Below the pieces are notes generated by a model. It did no database searches. It was not told the DNA's origin and saw only the letters and a program-made list of their open reading frames with translations. A stretch of 64,000 bases of DNA from Eudorina sp. 2006-703-Eu-15. Lineage: Eukaryota; Chlorophyta; Chlorophyceae; Chlamydomonadales; Volvocaceae. The position numbers were made by a program, and so were the translations under genes. The stretch spans positions 1,302,001 to 1,366,000 of the forward strand of contig BDSI01000001.1 of NCBI GenBank assembly GCA_003117195.1, read 5' to 3'. Numbering within the stretch: position 1 is the stretch's first letter; every line of letters begins with the position of its first letter. This document shows, one piece after another, positions 1 through 10,436 of the stretch.

Positions 1-273
1 GGCAGGCGCGCCTCTAGCTGGGATCCGTCGAAGCGGCCGCTGCTGCCCTGGCAGCTTCCGCAGAGCTCTTCCTGGGCGCAGGGACCCTCCACCTCTTGCA
101 ATTCCGCTGCAAGATACTCTGCTTCTGAGCACGAAAGGCTTAAGCAGTCGCTGCTGAGTGATCCGCCTGAGGACGACGACCGGCTGGAGCCGGATGCGCA
201 GCTCCCAGGGCTGCCCGACGCTGAAGACAATGACATGCGCATAATGGAATACACCTGCAATTTGTACATATGA
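1..273 (+). CDS. 3' end of an unrecognised gene (last exon, partial)
   Basis: Frame 1 is open from the window edge to a TGA at 271-273, giving 90 residues. The last 45 residues are hydrophilic and acidic, with a DPPEDDD stretch and a PDAEDND stretch, and the frame uses GC-rich third positions. Composition drops sharply to AT-rich just after the stop, and the algal poly(A) signal TGTAA follows at 419-423, as expected for a 3' UTR of about 150 nt. No domain is recognisable, so no function is proposed. The upstream part of the gene lies outside the window. The call could be wrong if the open frame is accidental, since 270 nt of GC-rich DNA can stay open by chance. Confidence 0.42.
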   Translation, partial: GRRASSWDPSKRPLLPWQLPQSSSWAQGPSTSCNSAARYSASEHERLKQSLLSDPPEDDDRLEPDAQLPGLPDAEDNDMRIMEYTCNLYI

Positions 274-418
274 GAAGTAGAGAAAGTATTTTAGTTTTTT
301 CCGATCGTTTAAATATGTGAATGGGGCGAAGCTACGGGGCCGCTACCAAGGCGCAAACTGCAAACAATCGCACCTTGCACATCGGCTCATCGACAGCGGC
401 CATAATTGTTTAACGCAA

Positions 419-423
419 TGTAA
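419..423 (+). terminator. TGTAA polyadenylation signal
   Basis: TGTAA is the usual poly(A) signal of chlorophycean algae. This copy lies about 145 nt after the stop codon of the partial gene at the left edge, in AT-rich DNA typical of a 3' UTR. A five-base match is weak evidence alone; the position supports it. Confidence 0.4.
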
Positions 424-2220
424 TTGTGAATACGCTTGTTATTTAACTTCTAATGCTCTTAGACCAAATGCACTTCAATTTTCTCGACAACCTACTTAAC
501 TACCTATGATTCACACTCTGTATACTTATAATTCTGGTGGTTATTCCCCTTAGTTGTTCTGTAGTGCGCCAGTGCATGGTAGTTACGGCGTTGCACCTCC
601 GTACATTTCTACCGTCACGTACCCTGGATCTGCTGGGAAGCGGCACAGGGGAGCGCTTGGCGTGGTTAAGTTTCTTTCTGGTGAAAATGATGTGAATCAG
701 GTTAACCAAGCAATTGCGTAATGTTGTTGACTTGTAACCTTGTTGCGATAGGGTATCTCAACCGCCCCGATTGCCAATGCTCTGGTATGCTCTGGTACCA
801 ATCTACTTCGGTATAATAATTTTACGAGAAAATAATTAAATATATTTTTTATTTACTGCCATCTTGGAACGCGCATCTTGCCATGTTACGCATGCCGGAA
901 ATTGTTTTCCGTTGCGGCATTGGCGGGCTAAAGCGTGCCGCGGAGTGAGGCATCTCCTCATTTTCAAGTCCTTGATACCCTTTACACATGCGTTAAGAAT
1001 GTTGATTAATTCCCAAGCTTCCTGCATTAGATTTTGTTGTGCAACCGTTGCGGAGGTCGGAGAGGCTGTTGTTCTGGGGCTGTTGCCTGGTCACACCGCA
1101 ACACTTGAAACCTATTGGCTGAACCCTCCTCATAAATGAAAACCCTCGGAATGTACATACTTTTCGCTGTAATTATATTGTTGCAACTAAATAACAATAC
1201 TCGACTGGGATGCTTGCTGTGCATGGGATAGGCCCACGCTGCAATCCGTCAAAGCAAAACCCAAGCCCGCGCGCCAAGTCGGAAATATCCCCCCCACCTG
1301 CCGCGGCCGGCCATGCGGCCATGCCATGTCAGAGTCATCAGATTCAGTTGTCGTTGTGATTATTGTGGTGAATAAATATTACAGGGATGGTGGAGGGCAC
1401 TTGCGTGTCTCGATCGTGTCCCTTGGGCCATTGTCAGGGCTTTTGATGCTTGCGTCGAAGAACGGGCGAGGAGTCGAGCTTGAACGCACCTCTAATGCCC
1501 TACCCAGCTATCGCGCATTTTTCCTCCGTAAAGGCGAATGGCATACATAAAAATGCGAAGGCAAGCAGCCGCACTTTTGTGCATGTGAGAACACGCTGCA
1601 GAGGGGGTGACATGCGACATGGGGTCAATGACCTTGGCCCTGAGCCGACCGACTGATCGCGACAGTGGCGCGGCATCTGCCCCGCGCTGTGCCGCGGGCG
1701 GAGCTCGTTGACCGGCCCCAGGCGCAACCTTGCACTGCATACCGGGGGGCTCTCTGTACTTGAATGAACGTTACAGCGGACCCCTGCACTCTCTGTACTT
1801 TTCGTATCGAGCACATCTCATCTCACCGGGGACCGGGCTGAGCCCCAAGCGACCTCATCACTCGGCGGCGTCCACACAAGTGCGAGGCTGTAACGAGCCA
1901 TATCAGACCCGCGCATGGATGGGGCCGGGTTGCGTCCTCACTTTAAGCCGGACATGTGCAGCCCTGCAAGCCTGCTGTGCCAGCAGCTGTTATTAGCTGC
2001 ATCTGCATTTTGGGAGGGCCGGGTGTCCGGTCGCACTGCCGCCGAGGAGTTCCGTATGGGGAGAAAGGAACACCAGCTGAGAGTCGCTGCACGGCCCAAG
2101 GGAGGGGCCACCCCATCCGCCCGTGTCCTCCAACTTATTTACACGTTTGCAAATGCACGCGCGTCCTGTGCTGCAATAAATAAAAGATCCCAGCCGGCGA
2201 TGCTCGTACATCAACACGAA

Positions 2221-2271
2221 CGGCACCGCCGTACTCGCACGTACGGCGGTGCCGTACGGCGGTGCGAGTAC
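2221..2271. repeat. Overlapping, mutually exclusive hairpins
   Basis: A perfect 14-bp inverted repeat (arms 2221-2234 and 2241-2254, 6-nt loop) overlaps a second perfect 10-bp inverted repeat (arms 2231-2240 and 2262-2271). The second stem uses the loop of the first, so the two cannot form together. Both are built from GTAC and GGCGGTGC words. No gene is seen beside it. Confidence 0.6.
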
Positions 2272-5200
2272 GCCATGAAATGCTCTCAAGGGAGCAGATA
2301 GAGGCCGCCGGTTGGGACCACGCACGCGCACGGGTAGATAAAACCATCCATGATTCGTCACGCCACTGACTCACTCGATCTGTTGCTGCCAACCGCAGCA
2401 ACCGCCCCCCGCGCACGCCACCGCAAAACACTGCATGCCACAAGCCGCACTGCCATCGCCGGAGCGGTCACGACTCAGCGAGGTGATGCGACAAGCATCG
2501 TAAGCGAACCGCGCGCATCACCACTAGGGAAACCCCCCATGCCATGCGTTATAACCCTGGGGCCCGGGATGACCGCGAAGACCCGGGGTCCGATGAATGA
2601 TTAATGAAGTTTGCGCGGGCTGGGGCTGGTCCCGCCAGCGCCCTCTCCCGACACATTTGAGGCTATACGGCGGGCTTGCTAGATGCCCTGCGCCGCCGCG
2701 CCAATTATATGAAAAGGTTGTAGGGACGCCCGCCTAGCGCATATGCGCAAGCACAGGAAGCGCGCCAAACACAAACACACACGCAACCCTGCGGGGCCAT
2801 CCAGCTGTGGAACAAAAACGGTCCGCCTGCGGTCAGCCACTGACACGACGCAACCAGCAGGAGAACGGAGAAACGACGATGCATCAACGGCAACACAAGA
2901 GATTTATAGGAAGGAGGAGAATAAACTACCGCGTGAAAGCATGAACCATACGCTACCTGAAAAGCCTGAAGGAAAAGAGACGAATCGCACGTCCGGCGGT
3001 GGCGAGGAACTAGATGCCACTGCAAGCGTCCGCGGCGCACCGAAAACGGAAGCGGCGGTGTGGACGCGACCACCGTCCCTGGGTGGGCTCCTCGTCTTCA
3101 TGGGGCTTGTCGCTTCACCGCGTCCGACCAGCCCGTCCGAGAACTCCCAGGAGGAGCAGCAGCATCGGAAGCCCGAACGGCGAATCACGCCCGGCTACAA
3201 GCCCCGGCTGCTGCATCCCCCCGTGGGACGCCTCGGCTTCAACAGCCAGTCAGCGTCCATGGCGCAGCCTCGGGTACTCAAAATGGCCCACGCAAGCAAG
3301 CTTAGAGCTGCGGTGCGACAGCGGCGGCAGCCGCAACCTGAAAAACTAGGTAGAAACAACACATGGCCAACTCCACCTCACATGGCTGGAGCTGAGGACA
3401 AGCAGACAGTCTATTGCGTGGCCTGCCGTACTTGAGGCTATCTAAAATTTTATTCGCCGTAACCTTCGGCTGCTAAAACAACCAACCGCGGAAGGCTGGC
3501 AGGGTAGGGCCCACAGATGAATCCCGGGAGGCCCCTTGGGACCACAACACCAGCCGAACTCGCGGGGCGTACAATCGCGCACGACTCCCATTCGCCCGAC
3601 CGGACCCACACGCCCGGGACCTGCACGACAAAAACACGCACAGCACAGCACAGCACAGCACGCATCCCACCATCCAAACTCACGGTGTCCTCTGGCTTGG
3701 CCTCAATGACACGCCCGCGCACACGAGGAGCCCGTTAATCGGGACGACGCCACAGGAAAGAAAAACCATCCGTGCCAAATCGTAAGCGGTGTGTTGCCAC
3801 CCCAGCGAGGCACCTTCCCATCTGTCCGATTTTCCGCAGCCGTCGCGGAACCACGTGCCTGCTATGCGGCTGCTGTGGCGCGCCGGAGCCGCCCGCGTTG
3901 CGGCACCCATTTCGCCAAACGCATTGCCCGTACATGTGCCGTACTTGTGGGGCCCCGGAGAGTACCCCCCAGCTGGTTGGCACCACCTGGTGCGGGTGGG
4001 ACCGGCACACCTGTGCTCAACTCTTCGCCCTCATACCCAGCAAGCCTTGTTGGCAAGCAGACACTTCGCATATTGTTTGAGCAGAAACACAGCGTTTCCT
4101 CCACGCTGCAGCTGCGTTACTATCACACGTGCACCCAGCCAGACGAACCAGTCTTGGGTTGGTTGGTTGGTCGAGGGCCTACGAACCACCTTGGAGAAAA
4201 TGCGCCTTGCATAAATAATATCAATTATGCCCCGCGTCTTAACCTAAGCCAAGAAACCAAAAACCAGGTGTACGGCAAGCAGCCGTGGCGGCACCGGACC
4301 AGCATCTAATAGCGTACCAACGGGGGTAGGCCCCGGTGGCATCCCACACGTTCCATGAAATTGGTTTGCCAAGGTACGGCAAAAATCCTGCCGTACTAAC
4401 ACTGACTAACCGTCCGGTCTCCCAACACGCTTCACGAGACGCGGGCTAGCGACAACCGCAGCTCAGATGTCGCAACCAGACCGTGAGCTAATCAATGGCG
4501 CAAAGGACCGCAATGCAGACGGCACAGCGACAGCCGCCATTGCACGCCACAGCCACCAGTAAACAAATAACCCTCACCCGCCGCGAGAGACACAGCAATG
4601 ACCAGGCCCAGTGCTTATTTCCTTTTGGTAGCAGTTCGCTCTGTTTTTCTGCTGACGTGTAATGCCAACCTCCAGCCCAGCCCCGGGGTTCCCTCACTTC
4701 CACGTGGGTCCACGCGTGAGTGGGTTCGTACGAGCGTACGAGCAAGTCGTACAAACACTCCGTGTGACACGGAGTAAACGACTGCTGCGGCCTTCCCGCG
4801 CGCGGCTCCCACGCCCTGGTTTCAAGTTAGTATCACCTGTGACAAAGCTTCCCCCAAACCTAGGTTTCGCCTTGAGTAGAGCAGGCACCCCGCGCATTTT
4901 TCAAATTACCAACAGCATCACAAACGCCACCACCATCACCCCCGACGTTGCACATGGCCGAACGTCGGGCTTGGAGACAGGCGCCCCATTAGTAGGGCCC
5001 CTTCAACCCCTACGCCTGCATCCCGGCAATCGGGTGGTAACGAATGTCGTACACCCGCACGTCATCCGCCGTACATGGCTCTTGGCACCCAGGATGGATC
5101 GTCACCAAGGACGACGTGCCATGATAATGACCGTGCATGGATCGTGACACAGCATGGCGCCTGAGGCAGGCACACGGCACACGGCAGCGCATGCCGGTGG

Positions 5201-5292
5201 ATAGGGACCGGGTGCCGCAGATCGACCCGGCGCCGAAACCGCACCGCACCGCAATGCACCGCGCAGCCAGGACATCGTGCGCGCGCGCCAGC

Positions 5293-5340
5293 TTCCTGGA
5301 GCTTCCAGAAGCATCCGTGTAGAAGCTTCCAGAAGCTTCC
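5293..5340. promoter_or_regulatory. Heat-shock-element-like cluster (duplicated)
   Basis: The block contains alternating GAA and TTC triplets at two-base spacing. 5322-5339 reads GAAnnTTCnnGAAnnTTC, a four-unit perfect match to the heat shock factor site. A closely related TTC/GGA/TTC/GAA run lies just upstream at 5293-5310. The block is a tandem duplication of a unit of about 24 bp ending in CCGTGTAG. No heat-shock gene is visible nearby, so a promoter role is inferred only from the motif; the array could be an accidental product of the duplication. Confidence 0.35.
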
Positions 5341-6930
5341 GTGTAGACTCCCTCCGGCGTGCATTATCGTCATCTGTGGGGTCCGCGTCATGACGGCGGC
5401 AGTGCGCCCCGGCGCTCTCCTGAGCCTCCCAGCTGCCAACGGCCGCTGTGCGTCGTCCGCAAGACGTCTGAGACGCAGCAAGCTCCGCCCACTCGCCGCA
5501 CGCCCATTCCCGCTCCCACCCTGATGCCAATCGAGCCGCCGCCACCGTTCCCGCCGCGACCGTTCCTGCCCCCACCCTTAAGCCAATCATGCCACCCCTC
5601 CCGCCGCCACCCTTCCCGCCGCTGTCCCTACGTCAATCAAGCCACCCTTCCCGCCACGACCGTTCCCGCCGCCACGTTTCCGGCGCGTCGAGACGGCCCG
5701 CACGAACCTGCAGCCCGACACCCCGACGCCATTATTCGGAACCAACCCTCACAACTCACACCCAACTCGCAACCTGAAGCGCACAAGACCCACGAGCCCA
5801 CAACCGTATCAATCCCCCGCGTGCGTGCGCGTGCTGCTGCAGCCGTTTACCGCCACATCCGATTACCTGCTACAGCCTGGCCGGGCAGTGTCCACGACGA
5901 GGAGCACATGCAGCAACGAGCCGACCAGCAAGCTTTGGACCGCAGCACAAGTCGCGTCGCCTTCGAACCTTTTTAGAGCCGCTAAACCCTCCACATGCCG
6001 CTTTGCAGTTGATGCGACCCACCCTAGGCAGACCCTGCAGTCCGCCACAACCCCCAAGGCGTCCACAGACCGTGTCCGATATCCAAGCTTATCCCCCATA
6101 ACACTGCCGTACACATTATGTGGGTCCGTACACGCCACCTCATAATTGCTGAGGGACACCTGACGTGCCCCAGCCCTTCCCAGCGATCTGAGGAGGGTGT
6201 GTAATGCGAATCACGCGCTATTGACGTATCAAAACACATTGCATGCGCCAAACCTATTTTATTATATGTGACCATGCCCTGCGTGATTTGGATTGGCGTC
6301 GCCGGCGGGTGCAGGCTGCCATCTAACGGGAAAGACCTGCTTGAAACTGCAGACCTTCGGTTCCCCGTAAAAATCGAGACATCTAACTAAGCAGCCGTGC
6401 ATGTACCTAACTAAATCACGGCAGCCCTCCAGAGCATCTGCCTGTAGCCATCGCCGACTCTACATCTAAAATTCTTTCTTTCGATGTAATGTAATATGTT
6501 AGTGCGAATCCCATACCCAACATGCAGTGCACGCTGCATGTAACCAGCTGCTGTCTTACCCGCGGCCGCCCTCCCCTCAAAACTGGACTACGTAGTTGCC
6601 TGGTGCCTACCTTTTCTCGCGTCGAATGGATCGACTCCGGCGACACACCACGGCAATGCCTCAGCTACCTGACCTGCCTAGACCGCGCCTAGACGGCTGT
6701 GGCCTTTCACACCACACCACACGAGCTTCTAACCTAACGACCGAAGCCACGGCGGCTTGGATGCCGGCAGTGTACACCATCCGCTCCGCGCCCCAGTGCA
6801 CGACTGGCGGCCGGTGGCCCAAAATCGATGCGGCGATGGAGAGCGTTCTTCGGACCGGGACCCTGCTGCTGGGCACCCGGCCGAGGCCCAGGACCACAGA
6901 CAAATACACACGCCAGCAAAGGCACATAAT

Positions 6931-6974
6931 CTATCTCAGTTACCTATCTATATATCTATCCATCTATCTATCCA
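6931..6974. repeat. TATC-type microsatellite
   Basis: Imperfect tetranucleotide repeat of CTAT/TATC words. It lies in DNA without a supportable gene. Confidence 0.75.
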
Positions 6975-7836
6975 CGTACCAAAACCTTGGCCATACAGAT
7001 CATCCACGGCCGCTCTTCACCACTCGACACGCACGTAATTCTGTCGGCCCGGTGGGCAGGCCCAGACCAAAAATCGAGCACGCCTCCTCTACAGCTCTTT
7101 GCCGTACGCGTGCCACAGCGCACCGGCTGCTCCGAGTGCGTCCATGGCTTCAAGTAAGAAATAACTCCCCAACGGCATGGCACATCGCACCCCGCGGATC
7201 TAAAGCAGGGTGCTATCCTGAGGAACCGCGGGCCGGCTGGGGAGCCCCGCACAGGCCACACTGTACACAGCACAAGTGCCGCACTGCGCAACGAAGTACA
7301 CGGGTCTTGGCCATCGGTGGTCAATGCTGTAAAAAGATTTTCAGAGTCTTTGTGTCCTGAAGGACAGGCCGCCGACCAAGAATACACGGCTTGGCGATGC
7401 CACCGCGCTTTGGCAAGCGCACCCGCCCGCTGGGCGGCAGAGGAACGTACGACGGCTGGCGTCAAGTGCCGCCGCGCGTCTTCTCCTAGCTTCCCCGTTT
7501 TGCGCGACGCTGGCACCTCCACCCTATCGCGCTCCCTAGGTGTCCTTGATCAGGGAGGGAGGTTGGGGACGGGGGCAATGGATATTAGACGAAGACGGGA
7601 CGATCCCGCCGCGCCGGCCCAGCCGGGCGCCCCCAGGGGTGCTGGAGTGTTGCCGCTGTCCTCCTCCGCTGACCCTCCTTCCCCTGTCCGGTAGCGGTGG
7701 CTTCGCTCCCACCAGCGGCCGTACCGCGCAGGCACCAATGCTCCTGAGTCCGCTGGGAGCCGACGTGCCCGACGATCGAGCGGCCCCAGTGGCCCCTCAG
7801 AACTTCTCTCCAGCAAGGGGAGGGCACAGCTAGCTG

Positions 7837-10436
7837 CTACTGCCGGTGCGGCTGTGGTGGCTGTAGTGATAAGCAGTACCTGCTCAGAGTATCCAAACAG
7901 GGTTCAAGACCCGGCGCCAGGGACTCCAACGGCAGGCCAACGGCGGCAGCCACTGCCGCCGCCGCCCCCGAGGGTGGATACAGCAATATGGAGGAGGTGC
8001 CGTCACCGCCGGTGGTTGAGAAGGTGGCCGTGGCTGATGGGGTGCCAGCCCCGGCCAAGCAGAGCCGCTCCGCTAATACGACACAGGCCAGCGCGATGGC
8101 GCTGTAGTCGTACGACAGAAAAACATCCTCCAGCAAGGTAACCTCCTGCGGCGTGCGGGAATCGTGGAAGCGGGATCAGCACATGAGCTGGTCAGACAGG
8201 GGCCCAGGCTTCGCCACGTCAGGGGCATTGATCGAGACAGAGCTCGCCCCCGCCTGTGCCCGGTACCCTCTGGACAGACAGACAGACAGCGCCGCTGATA
8301 CGCCGCAATCAATGAAATAACGTTGCAGCGCGCACGCGTTCACATGCTGTACGTCCTCCTAGGTCTCCATGTTCAAACAAAGAAGAACATGAAGAAGAAA
8401 AAAAAATGAATGAAGGAAAGATGGTGATACCCAAGATGGTGATACCTTCTCGGGGCATGAACCCAGGCACACTCACCGCCAGAGCGACGGCAGTGCTCAG
8501 GAAGGGCCACCAGGCCCCCATGGCCAGGTCGCCCAGGCCGCCGGCCGTCTCCGCACCCTTGGCCGCGGCCGACGTCGCCTGCCGGCCATACGCTGAGGCG
8601 CAGGCCCAAGCGGCGATGCCAGCAGCGGTGTCAACGGCCGCGGCCCCCGCGCTCATAGGGTCACTGCCGTACGTCTGTACGGCAGGCGCACAATCGTGCG
8701 GAAGCTCGTGGTCAACGTCCATGTCGTCCAGGACCGCCGCGGTGCCGCTGCTTGCGGTGTCGAGGTCGCTCACGCGGGGTGTGTCGTCGCGCGTAGCGGC
8801 GGCGCCGCCGCCGCCGGCGGAGGAGCACGGGCACACGGCGAAGGCGCTGGCGGCGCCGGCGGCGCCGCTGCTGGCCGCAAACGCCGCAGACCCGACGACT
8901 GTGAAGCACGCCTTGATGGGAGCCGATGCATACGGCCCGTTATGCTCTGCACAGCTCGCACTGCTCGCGTCGCCGCGGGTGCGGTCACTTGCTGTGCCCG
9001 CAGATACGCTGTCACAGCCACCCGCTGGGGCATGGCGCGCTCCGAGCGGTCCATCGCCCGCATCCGATGGCCCCATGTCGCAAGTGCCGGTGCGCTCGGC
9101 CGTGGACGGGGGAGCTGACGGAGGCGACAGGCACAGGAGGAATTGCTCCAGGAAGGAGTAGGCGTTGGGTTCGTGGAGCCGCCAGTCGATGGTCTGCAGG
9201 AGAGTGAATTCGCAGCGCTGCAGGTCGCGGGCCTGGAGGGCAGCAGCAACAGCAGCAGCAGCAGCAAGAGGGCAAACCAGCAACGGACACAGTCGGACGG
9301 GGAGCGGCACCGAAACCAGCGAGAGCACACGTCAGCAGCATGGCCAACGGTCACGCGCGGGTTCGAATCCCGGGAATGACATTGCGCTGGGTTCGGTTGT
9401 GCCGCGGCTCCCACAACGGGACGCTTGAGCGCCTGGGCCCGGCGGAGGCGCCAGGAGATAGGAGCCGCACGCCCGAGATGGAGCTCCATGCCCGCACATA
9501 CACGCACCGTGTAGAGCCGCTTCCCGCTCGAATTGACGGCGAGGCTTAGCCACACGGACTGCCCGACCTGCCGCGTCTGCGAGGATTGCGCAGGCAGAGG
9601 TTGGGGTAAAGGTGTGCGGTTGTGGGAATCCGTTCGCTTCTTACAGTCGACAGGTGCCCGAGCACGCCGTCTTCTCTGCCCCGGATCGAGGGTTTGAGGC
9701 AGCCTCATCCGACCAGTCCCTTCCCGCCCAGCCCCCGCCTCCCGGACCACGCCTCGGTTCCCCCGCCTCTCGCCGCCCCCACCCCACCTCGTTGTACTTG
9801 ACCGCCACCGACATGCAGGTCAGCGCCAACAGCTGCAGCAGACCGTCCGGGGGAAGCGACTGCGGGAAGGCGGTGTGGAGCACGAGGCGCGTGCTGGCTT
9901 GCCACGGTGGCCCCAAACGTCCACTCATTCAGGTCTCTTAACAGTACGGCACGTCCTCGCACACAGAGTGACCTCTCACACGCTCGGTCGCCCGATTGTA
10001 AACAACGCAATGTGCAGTACTCCTCCTCTGGCGGGCGCACGTGGGTTGCCTCCCACAAGCCATCACACACCCCGATCCTTTTTGTTGTGTGTGGTGAGGC
10101 GGTTTGGGCTGTCACCCCTTGCCCGCGGGTTCCGCTATAACACTCTGCATTCATGGCGCCCGCTTCCTGCCCGCACCCGCGCGTCATCGTTCCCCGCCGC
10201 CGCTGCCTCCCCGCCCGCACCTGTGCCGCCGCGACGAATCGGTCCAGGACGGAGGTGGCCGCGAAGAATGTGGACAGGTGCAGCCCGAGCGCCTCTGACA
10301 CCTCCCGCATCCACCCCACCATGCGAGTGCGGTGGGACGGCGACAGGGACCGGCGTGGCGTTGCTGTTACGCCTCCAGCAGCGCTGCTGCTAGGGCGGAG
10401 ATGGTGGTGTGCCGCCGCGGCGGCAGCAGCTGCCAT
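7837..10436 (-). CDS. Cyclin, A/B-like cyclin box (copy 1, five exons)
   Basis: Five exons, all joined in phase 0 by GT-AG introns: 10436-10221, 9859-9788, 9576-9508, 9232-8477 and 8145-7837 (473 codons plus TAG). Exon 1 starts at an ATG with an Ala/His run and carries the first cyclin helix (MVGWMREV, then LDRF). Exon 2 holds LLQLLALTCMSVAVKYNE, the conserved second and third helices. Exon 4 begins ARDLQRCEF and includes LHEPNAYSFLEQF, closing the N-terminal fold. An Ala/Ser-rich insertion of about 180 residues follows. Exon 5 (LLEDVFLSYDYSAIALACVVLAERL region) is the start of the C-terminal cyclin fold. Cyclins bind and activate cyclin-dependent kinases. The helix-1 region is closer to A/B than to D types and no LxCxE motif is seen. 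The exon layout is supported by two paralogues at 15532-17100 and 45654-47562. An extra upstream exon cannot be excluded. Confidence 0.8.

Larger units (their letters stand above)
424..7836. other. Long stretch without a supportable gene
   Basis: Open frames here are short or low in complexity, none shows a recognisable domain, and none is backed by a second copy in the window. The stretch holds alternative hairpins at 2221-2271, a tandem heat-shock-element-like block at 5293-5340, a Pro-rich CCGCC-repeat tract at about 5530-5700, a TATC microsatellite at 6931-6974, and one short copy (about 1761-1787) of a dispersed repeat also found at 19928, 21671 and 39633. The last part, about 7300-7836, probably contains the 3' UTR of the minus-strand cyclin gene ending at 7837. 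Confidence 0.5.

Noticed and set aside
2743..3435. 230-codon plus-strand ORF starting with an ATG
   Set aside because: Low-complexity Arg/Pro/Ser-rich sequence with no domain, no splice partners and no paralogue in the window; an open frame this long is plausible by chance in GC-rich DNA.
5359..5976. 205-codon Pro-rich plus-strand ORF
   Set aside because: It reads through a CCGCC-type repeat; composition follows the repeat and no domain is seen.
8309..9328. Single 339-codon minus-strand ORF over cyclin copy 1
   Set aside because: It contains exon 4 but runs on into intron sequence at both ends; the splice sites and the paralogues define the exon as 9232-8477.
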